Shown piece after piece: positions 11,646-23,098 of a stretch of DNA of 64,000 nucleotides; position 1 is the stretch's first letter; the number at the start of each line of letters is the position of its first letter. The position numbers and the translations under genes are program-made. Source of the DNA: Adiantum capillus-veneris. Its lineage: Eukaryota > Streptophyta > Polypodiopsida > Polypodiales > Pteridaceae. The notes beneath the pieces were generated by a model. It was not told the DNA's origin, ran no database searches, and saw only the letters and a list, made by a program, of their open reading frames with translations. The DNA lies in contig CM043947.1 of NCBI GenBank assembly GCA_014529385.2, positions 98,924,036 through 98,988,035 of the forward strand. The letters are read 5' to 3'.

Positions 11646-11793
11646 TGTTGGGTTCAAGCCCTCAATCAGTTATTTTGGTGTCAGCCCGTGGGAAACCCCT
11701 CAAAGGCATGCAATTAGAAGAGCCAGTTTGCATGGCCAAATCCTTTTATATGTAAGGGTTTTACACAAACAATTATAACATATAGCATTTTTC
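11646..11793 (+). repeat. Element B copy 1, 3' LTR, truncated
   Basis: Starts TGTTGGGTTCAAGCCC directly after a polypurine tract and follows the LTR as far as ACATATAGCATTTTTCT. It then switches to copia leader sequence (GCGATCGTTTTTCTAATT, also present at about 49938). The last 115 bp or so of the LTR are missing. Confidence 0.8.
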
Positions 11794-14700
11794 TGCGATC
11801 GTTTTTCTAATTTTGCCATCAACTTTTTCTAGTAAATTTAGCTTTTTGCTATTCATATTGTGATCGCCAATCTTGAGTGTCACATCACTCTATTTTAAGG
11901 ACTCTTTTACTATTAATTTCTCCCTTTTCTTGATTATTTATGTGACATCGTTCACATATTTTGACATTTATTGAGCATCCTTCTTGGGTTTATCATTGAC
12001 AAAACACAGTCGTCATAATTGTCTTGTCCTCCATTGCAGCCTTCTCACATCCAAATATGGCTATGACTATTCTCATCAACAATTTGCCTTCTGGCCAGCA
12101 TTGTGTTCCTCCTTTCCAAGGCCAAGGGAAGGCGATAAAATCTCTGATATTTTCCTTTGAAATCGTGTATGTCCAGCTCAACTTGTTGATGCGGATCATG
12201 ACAACGTGCTTATCACTGAAGGACATGTATTTGAAGATTGGCATGCTACATATACAGATTGGAAACGATGTGATAAAGCAGCTCGTTGATATATTTTTTC
12301 TGCTCTTACTGATTCCCTTTTGCTTGATGTGTGTGAAGCACCTACTTCGCACAATGTATAAAAGTACCTTACTGCAAACTTTCAAAAAAAATCTATTACA
12401 TAAATACTTTATAATTTGAGAGGTTTGCTTAGCAAGTTACAATATGAAGTTGGTACTACCATGAAGGGACATACTGAGTCTTTCAAATCCATTATTAATC
12501 AACTTGCTGCTACCGATGATCTTGTTCCACACAAAAAATTGATTACACTTCTCCTTGACACGGTGAAGGTTCTTATGATAACATTGTTACCATTCTTTCA
12601 ACGTCAAGAATGACTTAGTGTTGGTCATGATACAACTATCATTTCACAAGACAAGAATGAGCCACAATAGATGGAACGTACTTTTGATAGTCGAAGACGT
12701 CCATTTCAACGAGAAAACCACAAAGCTGGTCGTCGCGGTAATATTTTCTCTCATCTCAAATTCCCTAATAAGAATTGTTGTTATTGCAACAGAAATAGCC
12801 ATATTGAAGATGATTGTTGGGCACGTCAGTATGATAAGGAACATAATATTACCACTAAACAACCACGTTTCTCTAGGGATTCTTGTTCTTCTTGTGAATA
12901 TTGTGGGCGATTTGATTATTCCACTCATATGTGCTATAAGCATCGATTTGACACAAATTGTAATAGAGGATATGCTACTGAATATCAAAACAATATTGTA
13001 CCAAAAACTAGTTGCGTCCTATGTTGAATTTCTCCATACAGAATACTTCATGTAGGTGATGGATCACTTTTTATTGTCGATTCTGGTGCTACAGGAAATA
13101 TGACATACCAGTATAAGTGGCTCCATAACTATCATCCATTACCAGTTCAAGGTGTTGTTTATCTTGCTTTGATATGAATTGTCAAGTAAAGGGTATTTGA
13201 GATTTATATCTTGGTACCTTATCTTCTTCCACTCGAATTTTGTGAGGAGTATTACATGTACCAAATCTTCAATGTAATCTTCTTTCAATTGCTACACTTA
13301 TTGATCTTGGTCTCTTTGTTGGATTTGATCATACGAAATGCCAAATTGAGAAAGATGGACAAGCTATAGCCATTGCTCTGCAAAATGGTAATTTGTTTGA
13401 GCTCGCTCTCAATGATGCTATAGCAAATGTTACACTGCTCCAAGTGATCGTGATTGCAAAGTATGGCATCACCAATTTATTCATGTTGATTTCTCAAAAC
13501 TCCTTTATCTTCAGCATCGTGATCTTCTTCATGCAACGGATCTTAAGGCTCATCCCCATATGGGAATTTGTGAGTTTTGTGGTTTTGGAAAACATAATTG
13601 TAAACCCTTTCCTCTCTCAAATACAACTCATTCTCATGACATATTGGATCTTGTTTCATATTGATATATGTGGATCTCTATGTTCTTTAAGATCAAAATA
13701 TTGCTACTTCATTACCTTCCATGATGATTTCTCACGGTATACGATTGTATTTCTACTTAGGAAAATTATGAGGCCTTATTTGTTTGGGAACAATTTCACA
13801 AGGCTCTGGAGCTTCAAACTGGTCGTCACCTCAAGAAGCTTCGTAGTGACAATTGTTGAGCTATCTAGATACTACATATATCTCAACAATAATGGAGGCG
13901 AATATGGTTTTCAAGAGTTTGTGAGTGAATGTGTCGACAGTGGAATTCATCACGAACACACTATGTTATATTCACCTCAATAGAATGGCGTTGCTGAACG
14001 AAAGAATCGCACTATTCTCAATGTTGTATGCTGATTCATTTTGGGTTATCTCATGTTCTGGATTGAAGCTATTTTGATAGAAATATTTATTCAAAATCAT
14101 CTTCTTACTACTGCACCCTCTCGTAAGATACCCATCGCAGTATGGACAGTTGACATTCCTTTTGTATCTCATTTTTGACCCTTTGGATGTATTGCTTATA
14201 TTCATGTTCCCAAAGAAACACGAACAAAGCATGATGCTCTTGGTCTTAAAGTTATTTTTATTGGATATTCTGACACTTCCAAAGGCTACAACTTCTATGA
14301 CTCTTCCTACAAGAAAGTAATTGTGAATCATGATGCTACTTTTCATGAACAGCTTATGGGAGGCTCATGGTCCTTGGATGATTCTAATGATACTAAATCA
14401 TTGCTTCAGGATTTTCCATTTCTTTCAGATGATGAGACTCTTGCTATATAGAATCTTTTCTCTTCACAACCATCCATTTCAAATGCTGCCAATGATGAGA
14501 TATATTTGATTCTTTTTCCACTTCTGAAGATCTCGTTACTTATAATGAAGCTATCTCTTCACCACAAAAGGATCAATGGCAAGAGGCTATGTAAGTAGAG
14601 TACAATTCTCTTATATTTTAAGGTACATGGATGCCAACTGAAATACCTCCTGGTCGTACAACTATTGAGTGTAAGTGGGTGTATAAGACAAAGGTAAAAT

Positions 14701-15050
14701 CAAATGGATCTTTTGACAAGTTCAAAGCGTGTTTAGTTGCAAAAGGTTACTCCCAAGTTGTTGGTGTTGATTATCAAGAGACCTATTCACCGTTGTTTGC
14801 ATTACAAGTGGTCGAGTTTTACTGGTATTTGTTGTTCAATTTGATTTAGAAGCTCATTAAGTGAATGTGCGAACTACTTTTCTTAATGGTGACTTGGAAG
14901 AGGAAATTTATATGGAATATTCAGAAGGGTTTGTTATTTCACATAAAGAAGACCTTTTTGCTCAACTCCATAAGGCACTATATAGTCTCAAGCAAGCTTC
15001 ACAAGCCTAGTATACAAAATTTGATCTTTTTTTCACCTGTAAAGGATTCA
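11794..15050 (+). pseudogene. Copia A gag-pol, degenerate and 3'-truncated
   Basis: Resumption of copia A after element B. Gag starts at ATG 12057 (MAMTILINN, PPFQGQG). Two CCHC knuckles follow near 12777-12820 (CNRNSHIEDDC) and about 12892-12935 (CEYCGRFDYSTHMC). The protease loop reads IVDSGATGNMT near 13074. Integrase zinc-binding and core segments follow, with a TAG in place of Gln in the PQQNG motif (13981-13983) and a 35-bp insertion (13854-13888) that destroys the SDNGGEY motif. The reverse transcriptase begins about 14640 (CKWVYKTKVK, LVAKGYSQV) and stops at about 15050, well before the YVDD box. Many stops and frameshifts rule out function. Confidence 0.85.
13854..13888 (+). mobile_element. 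35-bp insertion with copia LTR ends in integrase motif
   Basis: The expected AGTGACAATGGAGGC (coding SDNGG) is interrupted after ACAAT by 35 bases that start TGTTGAGCTAT and end TCTCAACA, followed by ATAAT. The ends match the ends of the copia LTR in this window (TGTTGGAGCTAT and ATCTCAACA), and ACAAT/ATAAT looks like a 5-bp target duplication with one change. The same insertion is at 51903-51937. Confidence 0.6.
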
Positions 15051-16569
15051 TGTTGATAGCCGTTTTTCGGTTTTTCGGCTTTCCATAATTGCCATAGTAA
15101 GCTACCTCATCCTATCAAATCACTCAAACATTTTGGTTGTCCCTACCATTTCACTGTACATAGGCGTGTGTGAGTTAGGGGACTTTTCCCATATCTTCTT
15201 AAAAACCCTTAATTAGCTAGTCACTGGGCTAGTTGAGCAAAAAAATAAAAAATAAAAAAATATAAGTATATTATGGCCCATTTGTGTGTAAGTATTTCAT
15301 TGTATATAGGGCCTAAATAAAAGGATTTTTCATAATTATTTTGGTATTTATTTAAATATTTATACTTAGGTGTGTGTTATTTATGCTATGTACTCACCAT
15401 TACCATATTTTTTCTTACCATTTTGCATACTCTTTTTTCCTTATAAAAAAATTTCATGCAAGCTTGTCTTATTTTTTGTGTAACTCCATCCCAACAAAAA
15501 TCCAAAAAAACTAGTTCTATTTATGTGTATATTTTTTCACTATTGCGATTTTTTCCTTCCAACATCTATTCTCTATTACTCTCATAAATTAAACCACAAA
15601 AAATATTCATCTTTTTATGGTAGACTTATAATGAGAGAGATTTATTTTGACCCCTTTATATTTTTTCCACCTATATTATTTATATTTGACATGTACATAT
15701 TTTTTTAGACCCCTCAATATTTGATTTTCTTAGTTGTACTATTCATTTATATCATGATCTCAACAATATCTTCAATTATAGACCTACCAAATAAGGTCAA
15801 GGGTATGTGGAATGCATGCATGCACCATGGGGAGCTCACTCTTGGAGGTATTCAAAAGAATCATCCAAAGAAGGACCTCACAAGGACCTTGTGCAGTGGA
15901 AAAAACAGTCGGTTTTGCTGAATCTTTAAAGATCACATGCTCCCCGAATTTGAAAAGGTGATACAAACAAAAGTTGTATCTCGTGAGCTGAACTTTCACC
16001 TCAAATTTTTTCATATGTTTTTGAGCTACGAGCTGTGAGCTATGATTTTATTGGTGGACCCCAGTTTGCCCATGCTATGCAGCCACACTCCCTCTTCCAC
16101 TTTATCATTTCCCTCTTTCACACACACTCCTCTCTCTCTCTCCTTCCCACTCCCAAACCTGCAACTCCCATGTCCTAATTCACCCTCTTCACCATTGCCA
16201 CATCTCTCACACCTCCATAGCCTTCATCCTCCATTTCTACACCCTATGTGTCCCCCTTTCTCTCTACATATATGTCCATATTACCATACTCTCTTCAGCT
16301 TTGTAAAGAACGTCAAAAAATCAGCAAAAAATCCAAGGATAACCTCTGCAAATGAAGCATTTTATCATGAGTTTTCCAAGGTTTGAAGATAACATAGCTT
16401 CATCGACACGTGCTACTTCGCCATGCTGACCGCTTCTTCTACTGGTGCTGTAAAGAGGTGAATGTCAACTTCTCCAAGCTTCAACCTTGCTTTACAAGCT
16501 TATCCCTTCTCTAACTTTTCTCATCATACATCTGACCATTTGGTGAATGATTTTGTAAATATTTTTTAG
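15051..16569. other. AT-rich stretch without a gene
   Basis: From the break in copia A to the presumed LTR of element D I find no supported coding region. A CT-rich zone (about 16080-16270) yields a Ser/Pro/Leu-rich frame that looks like translated low complexity. Confidence 0.5.
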
Positions 16570-17661
16570 TGATAATTACTAACTACTAACCACTAACCTT
16601 ATTGTAAAATGCACCCTCTACTAGAGTAGGCCCTCCCAAATTATTCACTCAATCCTCTCTCCTTTCATCCTCAATAATTCTCTTCCCTTGAGCCCACATC
16701 CATGTGACTCAAAGGACAAGAGAGACCCACCCTCATTAAATAAAAATAAAAATATACATAATCTTTTATTCCTTCAAATAAACTTGATTAGGCCTAATCC
16801 TAATCGGGGCTTCTAAAATCTATAAATAGATTCCTTCTCTCCCTTGTAAATGATCACATGATCACACTACACCACACCATTCTCAACACATAACACACCA
16901 CTCTTAAAGCCTAGTTGTGTAGAGTGTGTGCATTGTGAGTGCTCTATTCCATCACTACACATAGGTGCATGGAGAAGCTTGAAGTGAGTTATGTCATCTA
17001 GAGGAGTGGAGTGATACAATACTCTGCAATCACACTTGTAGCCTAGTGTTGTCCATAAATAAGATTCATAGTTTTTTGGTGCAATTGTATGCTGCAACTA
17101 CGACTCTTCTCTCCAAATTGATTTGATATGTTGGCTCATCAGGTGGTTGAAGGTATATTGTCCTTGAATTTTGTTGTGCCATTTCATGCTTGGTGGTTTG
17201 AAGGCTTGTTGAATTGTTTGCCAAAACTTTCAATTGTAAGAGGGTGCTCGGTGATTGGGCTCACGTGACCCTAAGACAATTTGTGTATTGGCAACAAGGT
17301 CAAGTTTTGTGTTGTCTCTCTATTTCTCATCAAGCTTTGTGTGCATCTAGTCTTTAAGGCTAAGAATGAGTTGCTCAAGTTGATTTGTGCGTTTTACCTC
17401 TCTCTGGCGTGGTGAATGTTTGTGTTTGGTGTGTGTGGCTATCTTGCATTCCCCTCTCTTTGTGCGTTTGAGTACAAGGAGATATCACGTGCGTCCTAGT
17501 TCGCATCTATAACTAGGTGGTGCCCCTTTTCTTGTTTGGTTTCTGGCTGTGGGTTGTTGTTGTCTCTTATTGTGCTTGCCCCATACCCCATTTGAGCAGC
17601 ACGGGAGCCTCGAAGGGTGTTTAGAGGCCCCTCTTCTTGTTGCCCGCCCCGGACCGCCTCA
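16570..17661 (+). repeat. Element D 5' LTR (left edge approximate)
   Basis: The right edge is set by ...GCCTCA followed three bases later by a primer-binding site. The region contains a clear TATA box (CTATAAATAGATTCC, about 16818-16832), as expected of an LTR promoter reading into the gag at 17975. No second copy exists in the window, so the left edge near 16570 (TGATAATTAC) is a guess. Confidence 0.5.
16818..16832 (+). promoter_or_regulatory. TATA box of element D LTR
   Basis: TATAAATAG in the middle of the presumed LTR, about 840 bp upstream of the primer-binding site and 1.15 kb upstream of the gag start. Direction and position suit retroelement transcription. Confidence 0.5.
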
Positions 17662-17664
17662 AAT

Positions 17665-17681
17665 TGGTGCCCCCACGGAGG
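17665..17681 (+). other. Element D primer-binding site
   Basis: TGGTGCCCCCACGGAGG, differing from the gypsy A site at one base and from the gypsy C site at one base. It orients element D on the plus strand. Confidence 0.65.
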
Positions 17682-17974
17682 ACTGACTTTGTGCTTATTG
17701 TTGTTGTATTGCATGAATGCTTGAATTTCAGGATAATCAAATAGATTATATGAATCATGAAAACTTGTATGACCAAGTTTAATTTCAAGGCAAAAAAAAT
17801 TGATCTAGAATATGGTTTGGATTAGCATAACATAAGAAAGGAAAAAAACATTTTCACATAAGAATCTAGAATTCATGCTGAAAGACCTTTCAAAACTTTG
17901 TGTAGTTAGTTGATATCATGAGAGGAAATGATTTTTTGGAACTAATCTTTGTGTGGTTCGAGCATTGAGAGACT

Positions 17975-18718
17975 ATGACACGCTATACCTTTGATGATAT
18001 CCCAATCTTCTTCGGAAATCTAGAAGAAGATGTTGATGATTTTCTTGCTGATTTTAGAATGGTTTGTCGTATCCTTTGTAAAAGGGATGACGTTGAAAAA
18101 GGGGACTTTCTATTGCTATGCCGTAGAGGTAACGCTGAGCAATGGTTTTGGAGTATGTCTTCTCAGATTGAAGATGGATATACCCAAATTTCCAAAGCTT
18201 TGAAGACCAGATTCTCTAAATTTCCAACAACAGAGATAGCATGGGCTTCATTAGGGAGACTTCGACAACATGGTGAAGACAACTATGCTTATGAGGATAT
18301 TTTTTCTCGTCAATGGGGAAGATGTGGGTTTAGTTCTACATTTCCAGATTATGTAAAAATGGAGCAATTTATTTCGGGTTTGTCTCCTTTCCTAAAGACT
18401 AAGGTTACTTGTAGTGGACCCTCTACCTTTGAAGAAGCGGTCGCTATTGCCCGAAGGAATTTTCACAAGTACTTCTACATCAAAAATGGTTTCCATCATG
18501 CTGGAAGAACCAACCATCATGAAAGTTTTTCTATCAAGGAGCATCTCCTTTGCAATACTTGTCTCCTTCTACTCCGACAAATGTTGAAGAGGTTACTTAC
18601 ATGTCAACTGATTATTCAAGTGCTAAAGTGTGTGGCCAAGATTCAAATGTGGAATCTCTTTCTTCTACCTTTATCACAAGCATGCAAAAATCGACACAAG
18701 ATATCTCAATGGCATTGA
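17975..18718 (+). CDS. Element D gag-like protein
   Basis: A 247-residue frame starting MTRYTFDDIPIFFGN. It reads as a Ty3-type retrotransposon gag (capsid): an N-terminal DDFLADFRMV segment; the Trp/Phe centre AEQWFWSMSSQIEDGYTQIS; KTRFSKFPTTEIAWASLGRL; and a C-terminal FEEAVAIARRNFHKYF. These are the usual successive features of the retrotransposon-gag family. It lies 294 bp after the primer-binding site, as expected for the first gene of an LTR element. There is no CCHC knuckle. After about residue 200 the sequence degenerates, and a different frame (18630-18887) carries on with acidic sequence, so a frameshift has probably cut the original protein. Gag forms the particle in which the RNA is reverse transcribed. 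Confidence 0.75.
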   Translation: MTRYTFDDIPIFFGNLEEDVDDFLADFRMVCRILCKRDDVEKGDFLLLCRRGNAEQWFWSMSSQIEDGYTQISKALKTRFSKFPTTEIAWASLGRLRQHGEDNYAYEDIFSRQWGRCGFSSTFPDYVKMEQFISGLSPFLKTKVTCSGPSTFEEAVAIARRNFHKYFYIKNGFHHAGRTNHHESFSIKEHLLCNTCLLLLRQMLKRLLTCQLIIQVLKCVAKIQMWNLFLLPLSQACKNRHKISQWH

Positions 18719-19526
18719 TGATTCAATAATGGATACATCCAACCTTTTGGCGGAGGATCAATTTCTAGTCCGAGTAGATGAAGCTTTTGTGCAACATGAC
18801 TCTATGGAGAATGAAGACCTTGAAGGTAACCTTGATCTTATGGAATGTTCTGAGAGTGTATCTTGTCTAAAAGAAGAGAGTGAATAAGAAGATGAAATCA
18901 TAGGTGGGGAGATCATAGACCACATTGATCATAAAGAGATGGTTGTGTACATGGAATGCCAACTCCAAAACAAAGTAGAAGAGTGCGAGTTGAATCCATG
19001 TGAGGATTATCTTCAAGAAGTGTTTGAGGATGTTGAAAAGAATTGGTATGACCCATGTATATTAATCATGGAGGAACGTATCATGCAAGAAGCCAAAGTT
19101 TTCACAAAATCAAACAGTAATCCATCAACCTTGGAGGTGGTACAATGTGAGGAGTTACAACCTTGCCAAAGGGGGGGCTTAGAAGGGGATGAAGAACATG
19201 GGAGAGTAGTAAAAAATAAAATCATAAAAGGAAACTATCAGAAGGGTATCATTCTCTCCAATGGTCTTTTAGTGGGTGGCTCTTCATTCATGGGACAATC
19301 TCTTAGCAAGAAAATCCAAGTTTTTCAAGCCCCAATCATCTTCACATTGGGTTTCACCTCTTCAAAGTCAACTTCTCCTCTCTTCACATATACCTTTCAT
19401 CGGGGTCACCATACCTTTTTAAGTGGCAGAGGACATGAATACTTGGTGATGAACGGATGTTTCCAAACCTTCTTCATTTGGTTCTTTGGTGCGTATCTTA
19501 TGCCTAAATTGCAACTTATCGTATAA
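18630..19526 (+). pseudogene. Element D acidic downstream region, two pieces
   Basis: Two open pieces (18630-18887 and 18939-19526) continue the gag region. Their translations are rich in Glu and Asp (for example ESVSCLKEESE, then CELNPCEDYLQEVFEDVEK) and contain no protease, polymerase or integrase motif. The same arrangement, gag followed by an acidic tail, occurs in gypsy A. The second piece ends with an unrelated-looking aromatic segment near 19500. No 3' LTR is found downstream, so the element is incomplete. Confidence 0.45.
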
Positions 19527-20544
19527 GCAGTCCACAATTTTCTGGTATGACTCTCTCATCGAGAGCGGTAATAGAAAAACATAAAACTTATTCCAACCCA
19601 CCTACCTTGTAGGGGTCGTGATTGTATGAGGATGACTTGGCATTGGCACTTTGCCTAGGAATCAAGTCCAAATTTTAGGCTCCTTTTAGTGTTGTTGTGT
19701 GTTGACAACAACCAGCAAGTATGTTAAACAATCCATTACTCAGCTTGTCCTTGACAGAGTGGCTGGGTTGGAACAAAAACATATTTTATACCCCCTGGGT
19801 AACATGACTTGCATACAAAAGTGGAAGCCCTTTGGCTACCGTGAAGGCCTTAAACATAAAAACAAACACATAAGTGCCGTGCACGAGCGAAACTGGGAGG
19901 GGTTTGGTGAGATGATAACATGATTAACATAACCTCAGTCCCCTTCATATCAGCAAGCAATAGTTGTGCCAATCTCCTTGAGATTCTAGACCTTGTCATT
20001 GCCATAGCAAGCAATCACATCTGAATGAAAAATGTAAAACAATTGCATACCTCATGAATTGTGTGACGACGTGGAGTAACCTGGTATCAATCTCCAGCAG
20101 CATGCATGAGCACTCATGCCAAGATATGGCGTGCCTTTACGCCTTGCTTCCATGCCATTATAACCTACCCGCACAACTGTTGTTGTCATCGCGCATGTTG
20201 TGGTAACATAAATGCCTCAAACTTGATTGCTACTTCTCTTGACGTCAAGTCAATCGTAGCACAAGTGAAAGCCTTGCTTCTCGTAAAATTGGTCAAGCAT
20301 TAGCCTTGTACAACAACCCATACTATCCAAAGTAAATGCAAATTGTAAATTTGAAACTCATAATGTGTTTGACTGATCATATAAACTGGTCTTACCAAAA
20401 ATCATGATACCAAACAAGGAATGGGCATAACACTACCCAATGCAAAAACATACAGTACTTTGAAAAAGTATAAGCATAACATGTTAAAAAACATATAACT
20501 ATTGTGCCTTGCACAAAAACAGGAGGATTTTGCGAATCACGAAC
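19527..20544. other. Unassigned stretch between elements D and E
   Basis: About 1 kb with no supported gene. It presumably includes the lost 3' parts of the convergent elements D (plus) and E (minus), but no LTR or polypurine tract was recognised. Confidence 0.45.
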
Positions 20545-21141
20545 TCATGCATCATGCTGACGGTGTCGTACATGGGGACAATGTTTCTTTTGATGCGCTC
20601 CTAAGCAATAGAAGCATAACTTTTGACTCTTTGCCCGTCGGAAATCGGATTGTGAGAGTCGCTTCCTGACCACGTTGGTCAAGACCAAATCTGTATCTTC
20701 CACCGATTGCTTCTGTACCTACTGAACCTCTTCGGTCATAACTGGTGGGTAGACAACCCCTTGGGTTCCCGACAAGTGAGAAACTGAATCTGGTAACATA
20801 TAATAAATCAGCTGTGTGAGATTTTCTACTTGCGTCACCAATATTTGGACCCTTACAGCTAGCTTGCAAAATCGGGCATCAAAAGTTTGCCAGTCTTGTC
20901 GAGTGACAAACTCCCTGGGATCCGGCAAGTTACTATCATCCTCGAGAATATCAAAGACACTCTGAAGAGGAGGTGTAGATACTCGTGGAGAGAAATATAG
21001 ACGGCCTCGGTATGCATCGTCCATCCCGGTTGCCACGTGGGTATCCTCCGTTAGAGTATTCGACCACATGGCATCCACCGGTGAAGCAGACTCCAAGTAT
21101 TCAAAGTCAAACATGTGATTATCATCAAGTTTCACACTCAT
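20545..21141 (-). pseudogene. Element E gag with CCHC zinc knuckle, one nonsense codon
   Basis: The minus strand from ATG 21141 reads MSVKLDDNHMFDFEYLE and about 140 residues (including FVTRQDWQTFDARFCKLAV, a likely helical segment) to a TAG at 20719-20721. The same frame then continues, with Lys/Arg-rich sequence and the knuckle CFYCLGAHQKKHC (20578-20616), to TGA at 20545-20547. A knuckle of this C-X2-C-X3-H-X4-C kind binds RNA in retroelement gag. The gene lies downstream of a minus-strand initiator-tRNA primer site and LTR, consistent with element E being an LTR retrotransposon. No pol is found further left. Confidence 0.65.
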
Positions 21142-21558
21142 GGTTAATTCGTGTTGTGAGAACGAAAGAGAAAAGAGTACCTAGGAGTGTAAAAACGTTT
21201 GTAGCCGTATCGAACACAGAGGCCGGTGATGAGCCGTGCTAACTTTCGCTCGGTGGCTCAATCGCTGAGGAATTTCAAATTTCCGATGACCTTGAAGGTG
21301 TCTCAAAAGTTGAGCTTCCCAATAAACTTCCCGTATGCGGACTTGATGAAGTATCTTGCAAATGTCAATTGCTAACTTTTGTTCTACAATTTCTGGTCCT
21401 CTGGACCTGCGGAACTCTAAAAAATAGCAGAGGAACAATCCTTCAAAGGCCCCATAGATGACTCTGCAATTTCTGAAAATCTACCGAAAATCAAGAGTGT
21501 CGACGAAAATTCTCCAACCCTTGTCGTTATGCCGAGCCTTGCTCAAGCTTCACAAGAG

Positions 21559-21561
<3 letters not shown>

Positions 21562-21599
<38 letters not shown>
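21562..21599. repeat. 38-base poly-G tract
   Basis: An uninterrupted run of 38 G, in the leader of element E between gag and the primer-binding site. Read on the element's coding strand it is a 38-base C run. Its true length may differ from the assembled one. Confidence 0.95.
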
Positions 21600-21600
<1 letters not shown>

Positions 21601-22007
21601 ACCCGCTGTGGGTACCTTCCCTTGAACGTTAAAAAAGCCTTTTGGCCTCTAACCCAAAATGGGTTGGGCGCCCTTTGTGTGAAAAAAGAAGGAGTTTACA
21701 CAGGCTATGGCGGCCCGACAGGTAGCGCGAGGGCTTGGAAAAGAGGTGATGGCGTGTGCGGTGCTTCGCGGGGGTAGCCCCAGTGACGGGTATTGCAGCC
21801 AATCCCAGCGTGCATCCGCCGAGCCCGATAGTGCAGCCTATGGTGGAGGTCGAAAGTCCTTCCCTCCTCGCCTCAAGAGGCCCTGCACACGGTCCAAGAT
21901 CGACTACGGTGCTCGCCTGAGTAGGGTTCTTCCCCACGCCTCCCCGCCTCATGCACATGCCAAAGCTAAAAACGGCTGGCTCTCCACGCCTGTGTCCAAA
22001 AAAAAAA

Positions 22008-22021
22008 TGGCTCTGATACCA
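22008..22021 (-). other. Element E primer-binding site
   Basis: The minus strand reads TGGTATCAGAGCCA, the standard complement to the 3' end of plant initiator tRNA-Met. One base separates it from the presumed LTR beginning TGAAAGG at 22023. Confidence 0.8.
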
Positions 22022-22022
22022 G

Positions 22023-22390
22023 TGAAAGGATAGGGGAACTGACATGCTCATCACCACCCAGCCATGCTCTATATAGGCCCTTTGTCACGGGAACCGAATA
22101 ATAGAGATAGACAGCAAAACAGAGGAAGAAATCTTTGTATTGATAGTGTTTGATACAACAGAGGAGCAAAATATATGGGCGCACTCCGTTGTACGGAGCT
22201 CGAACCTCCTGACCACCCCCGAGCTTCAATTCGCTTGCATGCAGTGTCTCACTCACACTCGCACTCGCATTCGCAGAAGAGAAATCGGTGAATCCCCCCA
22301 AAACGCACCACCCATCCTTCTATTCTCCTTTTCTGCTCCAAAAGCCTGCGACCTCTTAAAATAGCCGCTTTTCTATTTTTGGCGTTCGGT
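22023..22390 (-). repeat. Element E 5' LTR (right edge approximate)
   Basis: The inner edge is fixed by the primer site. A minus-strand TATA box (complement of CTATATAG, about 22068-22076) suggests a promoter. No second copy is found in the window, so the outer edge is uncertain. Confidence 0.5.
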
Positions 22391-23098
22391 CGACTCGACT
22401 TGCGCGCCAATATACCTGCGAGAACAAGGTAAAAATGTGATCGCGTAGCGATCCGTAGAGGTTAGATTTTTTTATTTTTTTATTTTTTTTTGTTTTAAGT
22501 CCACAATTTTTCAGCTGTCTTCAACTGAACATAACTCCCAAACGGAGCCAAAACAGCCCAAGTCCGTCTCACACAATCTTGTTGCCCTCGCTGCGCTCTT
22601 CGACGGCTATGTGATGAAAAATTTCCATAGCCTGCTCTGATTTGCTGAAAATCAACCTGCAAAACAGCATTTTCTACAAAAACGATGCAAAAACAGCAAA
22701 TCCAACTTTTTTCTTAATCTTTGGCCCTCAACGAGCATCAAAACATCAAAATCTCTTAAGACTCAAAGAACCAAAGTTGTTCCTTATAACGCAGGCTTCA
22801 ATCGCTTCATACATCACTTTTTCAAAATCCCACGTTAACGCCTTTAAAAATGCCCTAGAAAGTGCCTTCCGGATCAAAAAATTTTATCGGACGAAAACAA
22901 TCCACACGTCCTTCTACACAGTGGACTAACTTTAAAACGACAAAAACTTCCTAGAAAACAAACTTTATTACTAAAACACCTAAAAATCAAGTCTTGTTAC
23001 ACCCTTGGCCTTCTAAATATAGGGACCCCCTTGACTGCATGTCCGTCCTGGCTCTTGGCCCTAGCCCTTGGCCCGGACTGGTCCTACCCTTGTCTTGA
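22391..23098. other. Unassigned stretch left of block 2
   Basis: No supported gene. A Lys/Phe-rich frame at 22642-22929 lacks family features. The boundary with block 2 is at 23098/23099, where sequence homologous to element B starts abruptly inside its LTR. Confidence 0.4.

Larger units (their letters stand above)
3867..11793 (+). mobile_element. LTR element B, copy 1 (no pol), split by gypsy A1
   Basis: It is bounded by a 265-bp left LTR (3867-4131) and a truncated right LTR (11646-11793). After the left LTR comes TTTGGTATCATAGCTCAAGG, a slightly mutated initiator-tRNA primer site; the copy at 23308 is unmutated. Before the right LTR is a purine tract ending GATGGGGGGA. The interior that belongs to B is only 4132-4348 plus 10476-11645, the rest being inserted gypsy A1. 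No gag or pol domain is recognisable, so B is probably non-autonomous. It sits in the leader of copia A. Copy 2 occupies 23099-49682. Confidence 0.78.

Noticed and set aside
16042-16386. Pro/Ser/Leu-rich frame
   Set aside because: Arises from a CT-rich stretch; no repeat period, signal or family feature.
22642-22929. 95-codon frame between elements E and B
   Set aside because: Lys/Phe/Thr-rich, no family features, no gene context, in AT-rich DNA.
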